Shown here: positions 4,268 to 7,985 of the stretch, piece by piece | Layout of the letters: each line of letters starts with the position of its first letter | Position numbering within the stretch: position 1 is the first letter of the stretch | Source: Pseudomonadota bacterium | Lineage (GTDB): Bacteria; Pseudomonadota; Gammaproteobacteria; Acidiferrobacterales; Acidiferrobacteraceae | Direction of reading: 5' to 3' | DNA: 7,985 nucleotides | NCBI GenBank assembly: GCA_021797365.1 | Contig: JAJZZU010000100.1 | Coordinates: 1-7,985 of the forward strand | Translations under genes and position numbers: made by a program | Notes under the pieces: model-generated | The model's input: only the letters and a program-made list of their open reading frames with translations | Database searches by the model: none | What the model was told of the DNA's origin: nothing

Positions 4268-4892
4268 TCAGACCTATCCCAAGCGTGTGGGCGCGACCGC
4301 CTCGGAGCGCAGGTATCGGCGCAGGCGCTTGACCAAGGCAGCGAGCGGGCCCCGCGTGTCCGACGTGAGCCCCTTCCTGCCTGCGGTCTTGAAGGCGCCC
4401 CTCGAACCGGCCGCCGTCGACATCGTGCGCGTATCGGCACAAAACGGGCATGTCGACAATTCGCGCATCGCGCCGGCCTCGACGCCTGTCCAAAATGCGA
4501 GGACCTGTGACGCGCCGCGACCTCGGAATGCGAGTACCGAGCAGCCCGCATACCTCCTACCCACTCGCTTCAGTCAACACTGGGCCATTGTCCCATGCGC
4601 ACAATGCCATACACCCCGGAACCGACCGGCATGACACACCGGATCTCCCGCAGGAGGGCGGCTTTGCCGGCGATACGCTCGTGGCGCTTTCGCGGTAAAC
4701 GCAAACCCCGATGACCCAGGGAAAGTCGTGGGCCATCATTCGGCCAGGCCATCTGCGGTTGACACCCATCAACGACCGGGCGCGGGTCTTGCGCTATTCA
4801 TGGAGGAGAACAGCGCAGTCATAGTCAAGAACAAAAGAGGCCCAGCCTCCGGCACAAGGCATGAAGGGGGCGCAGGTCTCTCGGGGGTGATA
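4268..4892. other. Degraded stretch without a confident gene
   Basis: Several open frames overlap here on both strands, but all are Arg/Pro/Ala-rich and none is convincing. The part below about 4565 may be decayed upstream sequence of the topoisomerase-like remnant. A short frame from ATG 4711 to TAG 4822-4824 (37 codons, with WAIIRPGHLRLTPIND) looks protein-like but has no ribosome binding site and no known relatives I can name. Its frame is also open further upstream to a stop near 4696, so it may be a broken gene. Confidence 0.4.
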
Positions 4893-4982
4893 ATGGCGAC
4901 ATCTGACATTGAGGGCGGCTCGCGCCTTCAGCGTGACCGCTCCTGCCGACAAGACCGTTTAGGCCGCAAGCAAAAGCGGTGT

Positions 4983-5369
4983 ATGCAACACGGGTGGCAT
5001 ACCTTGCGATACGGACCGGACCCACATTGCAAAAGAGCCGGGCTGGCAGTAGCCGGGCTCTGTCTTTTCACAGGCATGGCGACCTGCGCGGCCGCCCTCC
5101 ATTCGAGACACTCCCTGGGGCCGCCCCTCCTCCAGCAGGCGGCGCACGGCGACCGGCAGGCGCTTCAACGCATCCGCCATGCCGCCGCCCAAGGGAACGC
5201 CCAGGCCGAGACCGATCTTGGTATCCTCTATGCGCACGGTGACGGTGTGCCGCAGAACTATACGCGGGCCTTCTCCTGGTACAGGAAAGCCGCCGCCCAG
5301 GGTAACGCCACGGCCCGCCATGATCTGGCGGCATTGCGGCGACGACTGCGTCGAGAAATGTATCGGTAA
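4983..5369 (+). CDS. Small Sel1-like repeat (TPR-type) protein, probably exported
   Basis: From ATG 4983 this is a 128-residue protein. Residues 19-38 are hydrophobic (RAGLAVAGLCLFTGMA) after a basic N-terminus, which suggests a signal peptide or membrane anchor ending near CAAA. The mature part has one good Sel1 repeat: AAAQGNAQAETDLGILYAHG, then DGVPQNYTRAFSWYRKAAAQ (about 67-106), with the usual A-x-x-x-L-G-x-x-Y and A-x-x-W-x-x-x-A-A positions. Degenerate partial repeats lie on both sides, and the C-terminus is Arg-rich. Sel1 proteins serve as protein-protein adaptors, often in the periplasm; the partner is unknown. An alternative ATG at 4893 has a GGGGGTG site upstream and gives 158 residues, but it pushes the hydrophobic segment inward. 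The gene converges on the MFS gene. A terminator-like hairpin overlaps the signal region. Confidence 0.72.
   Translation: MQHGWHTLRYGPDPHCKRAGLAVAGLCLFTGMATCAAALHSRHSLGPPLLQQAAHGDRQALQRIRHAAAQGNAQAETDLGILYAHGDGVPQNYTRAFSWYRKAAAQGNATARHDLAALRRRLRREMYR
5034..5068. terminator. Terminator-like hairpin within the Sel1 signal region
   Basis: AGAGCC (5034-5039) pairs with GGCTCT (5056-5061). After one mismatch, GGCT (5041-5044) pairs with AGCC (5051-5054) around a 6-base loop. TTTT follows at 5065-5068, and AAAA at 5031-5034 gives a T-run on the other strand, so it looks bidirectional. It lies inside the coding frame of the Sel1 protein, so it may be an attenuator or simply the codons of the GLAVAGL segment. 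Confidence 0.35.
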
Positions 5370-5373
5370 ATGG

Positions 5374-5393
5374 CCCCGCGCATGATGCGGGCG
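5374..5393. terminator. Weak hairpin between convergent genes
   Basis: CCCGC (5375-5379) pairs with GCGGG (5387-5391) around a 7-base loop, in the 87-bp gap between the Sel1 stop and the MFS stop. It has no T-run, so it is only a candidate shared 3'-end structure. An AT-richer stretch (CTAATAATCG) follows at about 5405. Confidence 0.3.
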
Positions 5394-5456
5394 GCCGCGC
5401 TCCCCTAATAATCGTTCTTATATCCCGGTGACCCATGTTGCCAGACTTTCGTCTAT

Positions 5457-6812
5457 TCACTCCCCAGGCGCTGGTGGTGATGCGACCGACGTCGGAGACC
5501 CGGCGCGAATATTCGTAAAAAGGAACCAGGCGACAATCAGTCCGCCAAGGCCAATGGCGAGTACCGCCGCATATCCGAAGTGCGCCACAAGCGGACCACC
5601 CGCGAAGGTACCCGCCACGGTGGCCAGGGCCGTCGCGGCATTGAAAAGACCGATTGCCGCACCCTCGCTGGTCGGAGTCAGCTGACCGGTAAGGACCGTA
5701 CCACTTACACTCAGGGCCGGCCAGGCAATCACAATGATGCCAAAGCCGATGAGGGCGGGTGCCGACTGGGCGGCGCCTGGGATCAGCATCAGCGCCCACA
5801 GTAGCCCAAAACCCGACGCCCGCGCCAATAGCGACAAACGATAGACGCGCATGGCCCCATAACGACTGCACCAACGGCTGGCGACGATATAAAGCCCGAT
5901 GGCCGCTGCCGCCACGATGGCATAGGACAGGGCCGTGACCGCAGGCCGAATGGCAAAAACGTGGCGCAAAAGAAGCGGGAAATACGCAAAGAATGCCGCC
6001 ACCGCAAACGATAGCGTCGCCCACGACAATAGAAAACGCCCGAAGCGGCTCTGTATCAAGGTGTGCATTTCCTTGAGATGCGTAATGATTGGTATATGCA
6101 TATGGTGGAGGACATTGCCACCAGAAAGCTCACTGTGCCCGAAGGCCGCCAGCGCCCTCCAGTCGAGGTGACGCGATCCTGGGCGCGGCGTACGGGGCGT
6201 GCGCGAGACCGGCAGGTGATAGGCCCCAAGGATCGCCGCCGCCAGCATGAGGATAGCGGCGATCTGGATACCCAGCGTCGGATCATGAGTCCACAGGCCA
6301 GCCAGCAATAAACCCGCCACGACGCCCGCACCATTGAAGCTCTGCAGCCAGCCCAGACGCGGCTCCCACTCGTCGCGCGGCGCAAAATCGAGCACGAAAA
6401 GACTGGCGACAGTGCTGGCCGCACCGGTACCAATACCCACGATCAACGCCGCCAGCACCCAGAACGGGGGCGCAAGCGGCAAAGACAGGCCCACGAGGCC
6501 CATTGCCGCCACTGCGAATCCCCCTAGAAAGATGGGCCGGTAATCCTGGCTGCGTTCGGCGAGCAATCCCCATGCCGGAGACAGGAGCAGCCCCGCGTTG
6601 TAGGCACCGATCACGTAGGCGACGAGTCGACTGTCGTGGGTGATGGCGACAATGGCAAGCGGCACCATGATCGCAAAGAGCCCGGCCATGGCGGCCCCAA
6701 GCAGGAGATAAGACCCATACCAGATCGCCATAAACGGCCGCGGCGTTTTCCATGCGCGCCGCAGGACACCCAATGGATGGTGATCACCCGAAGACGGAGG
6801 CAAGGAGCTCAT
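5457..6812 (-). CDS. MFS transporter, 12 transmembrane segments
   Basis: This 451-residue integral inner-membrane protein belongs to the major facilitator superfamily, whose members move small solutes by uniport, symport or antiport. Hydrophobic segments appear at about 29-56, 65-83, 94-112, 116-141, 157-175 and 180-199, then after a hydrophilic loop at 260-281, 290-312, 325-345, 352-375, 384-410 and 414-433. The TM2-TM3 loop (SPAWGLLAERSQDYRP, 78-93) is a motif-A-like signature. The central loop is unusually His-rich: six His between residues 226 and 250, including HHMH. The C-terminal tail is Pro/Ser-rich. The length is normal and the frame intact. ATG 6812 is used, though its upstream sequence lacks a clear Shine-Dalgarno; a second Met at residue 28 would remove the N-terminal cytosolic stretch. 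The substrate is not predictable. It is monocistronic, converging on the Sel1 gene. Confidence 0.9.
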   Translation of the reverse strand: MSSLPPSSGDHHPLGVLRRAWKTPRPFMAIWYGSYLLLGAAMAGLFAIMVPLAIVAITHDSRLVAYVIGAYNAGLLLSPAWGLLAERSQDYRPIFLGGFAVAAMGLVGLSLPLAPPFWVLAALIVGIGTGAASTVASLFVLDFAPRDEWEPRLGWLQSFNGAGVVAGLLLAGLWTHDPTLGIQIAAILMLAAAILGAYHLPVSRTPRTPRPGSRHLDWRALAAFGHSELSGGNVLHHMHIPIITHLKEMHTLIQSRFGRFLLSWATLSFAVAAFFAYFPLLLRHVFAIRPAVTALSYAIVAAAAIGLYIVASRWCSRYGAMRVYRLSLLARASGFGLLWALMLIPGAAQSAPALIGFGIIVIAWPALSVSGTVLTGQLTPTSEGAAIGLFNAATALATVAGTFAGGPLVAHFGYAAVLAIGLGGLIVAWFLFTNIRAGSPTSVASPPAPGE

Positions 6813-7114
6813 CGTTCGTTAGAGATACAAGGGACGGCGCGGTTCCCGCCTGCACAAACGCGTCCCGTCACGAGCGACACCATATGGTGCCAGCATTGAT
6901 CCAAGCGCCCCGGAACACGACTCGGGCTCTAGCACTGGATCGCACGACCGGACACTTTCGCCCCGGGGAAACACGCGAAACGCGACACGACGAGGCCCGC
7001 GTTGAGATTGGGATCGGGCCGACGCGCGGCTTGCGATCGCCGGATCGGGTCATGCGCCCTCCACCCGACATGCGCCGGCAAATGACGTCCCAATATCGGG
7101 GGGGGCGGGTCGCG
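6813..7114. other. Spacer upstream of the MFS gene
   Basis: No gene is supported. Open frames on both strands are low-complexity Arg/Pro/Gly-rich translations. The stretch holds a 12-bp palindrome (6878-6889) and a run of eight G (7098-7105). It may include decayed upstream parts of the recombinase remnant that follows, but no catalytic-domain motif is readable before about 7115. Confidence 0.4.
6878..6889. promoter_or_regulatory. Perfect 12-bp palindrome upstream of the MFS gene
   Basis: CACCATATGGTG is a perfect palindrome 66-77 bp upstream of the transporter start codon. This is a plausible position for an operator controlling the transporter. No promoter of good quality can be placed beside it, and no cognate regulator is encoded nearby. 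Confidence 0.3.
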
Positions 7115-7375
7115 GTTTTGACGGTCACACAGCATGACCGCCGGCGTGCGTCCAGACTTGGGCGCGCCTTCGCGTGATGATTGCGCACCCCAAGTCTCCA
7201 TTTTGAAGACCGGCAAGACCTGCTCGGGCATCGGTCCGGGCGCATCACCGCGCATTACTCGGCGGCCGAGCTTGCGAACCTCATCGCGGCTGCCGACGGT
7301 GTGCGGCGATATGTCCCGCAAAAGTCCCGCGCTAGTTTTGCTGAAACAACAGGTAGTGTAGGTGAGCCACTCTAA
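7115..7375 (+). pseudogene. Tyrosine recombinase (phage/ICE integrase) C-terminal remnant
   Basis: The frame from TTG 7181 to TAA 7375 encodes 64 residues. DLLGHRSGRITAHYSAAELA is the final catalytic block of a tyrosine recombinase: the G-H-R-S box supplies the second His, and the Tyr of HYS, at residue 26, is the nucleophile. Upstream in the same frame, separated by two TGA codons (7175-7180), TVTQHDRRRASRLGRA (from 7121) looks like a damaged H-x-L-R box (HDLRRT-x-ASRL in relatives). The core-binding domain and the box I Arg are absent. Integrases of this class insert elements into tRNA genes. This remnant ends 23 bases before the CCA end of tRNA-Arg, as int genes usually do. It cannot be active. 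An alternative is a solo fragment left by recombination. Confidence 0.72.
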
Positions 7376-7398
7376 CTTACGGACTTTACTGAGGAATT

Positions 7399-7475
7399 TG
7401 GCGCGCCCGGAGAGATTCGAACTCCCGACCACCTGGTTCGTAGCCAGGTACTCTATCCAACTGAGCTACGGGCGC
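7399..7475 (-). tRNA. tRNA-Arg (anticodon ACG)
   Basis: The minus strand folds into a complete tRNA. The acceptor stem is GCGCCCG/CGGGCGC, the D arm is normal, and the anticodon stem CCTGG/CCAGG holds loop CTACGAA with anticodon ACG. The T arm includes GTTCGAATC. CCA is encoded at 7401-7399. ACG becomes ICG and reads CGU, CGC and CGA codons. The integrase remnant lies just beyond its 3' end, so the 3' half of this gene is the likely attachment site of the former element, and it has remained intact. Confidence 0.97.
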
Positions 7476-7801
7476 GTTTTGTAACGACCGACTTTTCTAA
7501 CGGATTGCTCCGTCTCTTGCTACTCTTCCCGGCCTTGGGTGCCAGGAAGTGGAGTATTTCTCAAGGCCCGCCGGCGCCGATCGACGGCTCCCGCTGCCCC
7601 CACATCCCCCGCGATCTCCCTGTGTCTTCTTACGACGGAAGGCGCCGCATTATAAAGCGCCCCGAGACTTCACGCCACCCCTTACTTGACCGGAAGGCGA
7701 GGCCTACCGCATCGCATCATGCCGCACAGCGGCGCGTGACGAGAAACGGCAGGTGCCTGAGACCTGGGTCGGCCCGTCGCGCGGGCCCTGCTCTCTAATG
7801 A
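7476..7801. other. tRNA intergenic leader, no gene
   Basis: No protein gene is seen between the two tRNA genes. The region contains a good -10 element for the tRNA-Arg gene (7649-7654) and a 7-bp inverted repeat, GGCCTTG (7531-7537) with CAAGGCC (7562-7568), within the presumed leader transcript. Confidence 0.5.
7649..7654 (-). promoter_or_regulatory. -10 element of the tRNA-Arg promoter
   Basis: On the minus strand this is a perfect TATAAT, followed by a GC-rich discriminator (GCGGCGCC) of the kind found at stringently controlled stable-RNA promoters. No good -35 lies 17 bases upstream (TGGCGT). Transcription would start near 7642 and give about 165 bases of leader before the mature tRNA-Arg end. 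Confidence 0.45.
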
Positions 7802-7895
7802 TGGCGGAGAGAGAGGGATTCGAACCCTCGATGGAGTTTTTGACCCCATACTCCCTTAGCAGGGGAGCGCCTTCGACCGGCTCGGCCATCTCTCC
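7802..7895 (-). tRNA. tRNA-Ser (anticodon GCT)
   Basis: The minus strand gives a 94-base class II tRNA. The acceptor stem is GGAGAGA/TCTCTCC, the anticodon stem CTCCC/GGGAG holds loop CTGCTAA with anticodon GCT, and a long variable arm typical of serine tRNAs follows. The T arm includes GGTTCGAATCC. CCA is encoded at 7804-7802. It reads AGC and AGU codons. Confidence 0.97.
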
Positions 7896-7923
7896 TAAAA
7901 GAGCGCACAGCATACCTTGTGCG
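7896..7923 (-). terminator. Hairpin plus T-run between the upstream CDS and tRNA-Ser
   Basis: On the minus strand CGCACA (7923-7918) pairs with TGTGCG (7909-7904) around an 8-base loop, followed by CTCTTTTA. This would end transcription from the CDS upstream. The loop contains TATGCT (7914-7909), which could serve as the -10 of the tRNA-Ser gene, with initiation near 7902. Confidence 0.45.
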
Positions 7924-7957
7924 GGCGTTTCAGGAAAGGGTGGGGGTGCGCGGGGAT

Positions 7958-7985
7958 TCAGTCCTTGGGAACCTCCTCCTCGACA
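7958..7985 (-). CDS. C-terminal codons of an unidentified CDS (partial)
   Basis: The minus strand at the window edge reads VEEEVPKD followed by TGA (7960-7958), an acidic ending plausible for a real protein. A terminator-like hairpin (7904-7923) follows 34 bases downstream. Only eight codons are visible, so the product cannot be identified. Confidence 0.4.

Noticed and set aside
4105..4634. Several overlapping frames on both strands of 100 to 170 codons
   Set aside because: All are compositional Arg/Pro/Ala-rich frames. None shows a domain, a ribosome binding site or a plausible start.
4759..4764. Perfect TTGACA as a -35 element for the Sel1 gene
   Set aside because: No acceptable -10 lies at 16-18 bases; the nearest TATTCA (4795-4800) is 30 bases away.
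5068..6024. Long open frame of 318 codons on the minus strand overlapping both the MFS and Sel1 genes
   Set aside because: It shares a strand with the MFS gene in another frame and its translation is Arg/Gly/Cys-rich without domain features. It also runs antisense through the Sel1 repeat, so it is a GC-rich shadow.
6929..7432. Open frame of 167 codons on the minus strand
   Set aside because: It begins inside the tRNA-Arg gene and runs antisense to the recombinase remnant. Its first residues are a translation of the tRNA T arm, a common artefact.
7704..7913. Open frame of 69 codons on the minus strand
   Set aside because: It reads through the tRNA-Ser gene (a translation of tRNA sequence) and is not a protein gene.
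1..7985. CRISPR array
   Set aside because: No set of regularly spaced repeats of 23-40 bases is present. The only short tandem repeats are the pairs at 756-793 and 2470-2492.

Overview
The window looks like a GC-rich proteobacterial chromosome, probably gammaproteobacterial or a related acidophile-type lineage. That guess rests on G+C content, proteobacterial-style tRNA genes with encoded CCA ends, and the gene types present; the species cannot be named from sequence alone. It reads as a decayed accessory region. Only about 3 kb of the 8 kb is convincingly intact coding or tRNA sequence, and the rest holds gene remnants and many inverted repeats.

Left part (1-1013): a short CDS tail, a strong hairpin, a cluster of DnaA-box-like 9-mers, the C-terminal half of a rhodanese, and a 157-bp element with perfect 18-bp terminal inverted repeats and a 7-bp flanking direct repeat, which looks like a MITE. 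Beyond it lies a possible promoter and operator, then a structured leader whose terminator-like hairpin ends 11 bases before a NYN-domain gene.

Middle (1014-4300): the intact NYN gene (1014-1745) is followed by a head-to-head pair of small remnants, a minus-strand phage/ICE-type protein and a plus-strand winged-helix protein. Next comes about 600 bp without a supported gene but rich in dyads, then a tight two-gene operon of small unknown proteins (3030-3442). An N-terminal remnant of the potassium transporter Kup follows. The segment ends with a frameshifted minus-strand remnant that resembles the C-terminus of a conjugative-element topoisomerase III.

Right part (4300-7985): a small Sel1-repeat protein, probably exported, converges on an intact 12-TM MFS transporter. 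Upstream of the transporter is a degraded tyrosine recombinase C-terminus that ends 23 bases from the CCA end of a tRNA-Arg(ACG) gene. A tRNA-Ser(GCT) gene and the last codons of another minus-strand CDS close the window.

Taken together, an integrase remnant at a tRNA 3' end, a possible ICE topoisomerase remnant, small orphan genes and a MITE-like insertion suggest a fossil integrative element or genomic island in tRNA-Arg. The NYN protein, the MFS transporter and the Sel1 protein may be surviving cargo, although no second att copy was found here.
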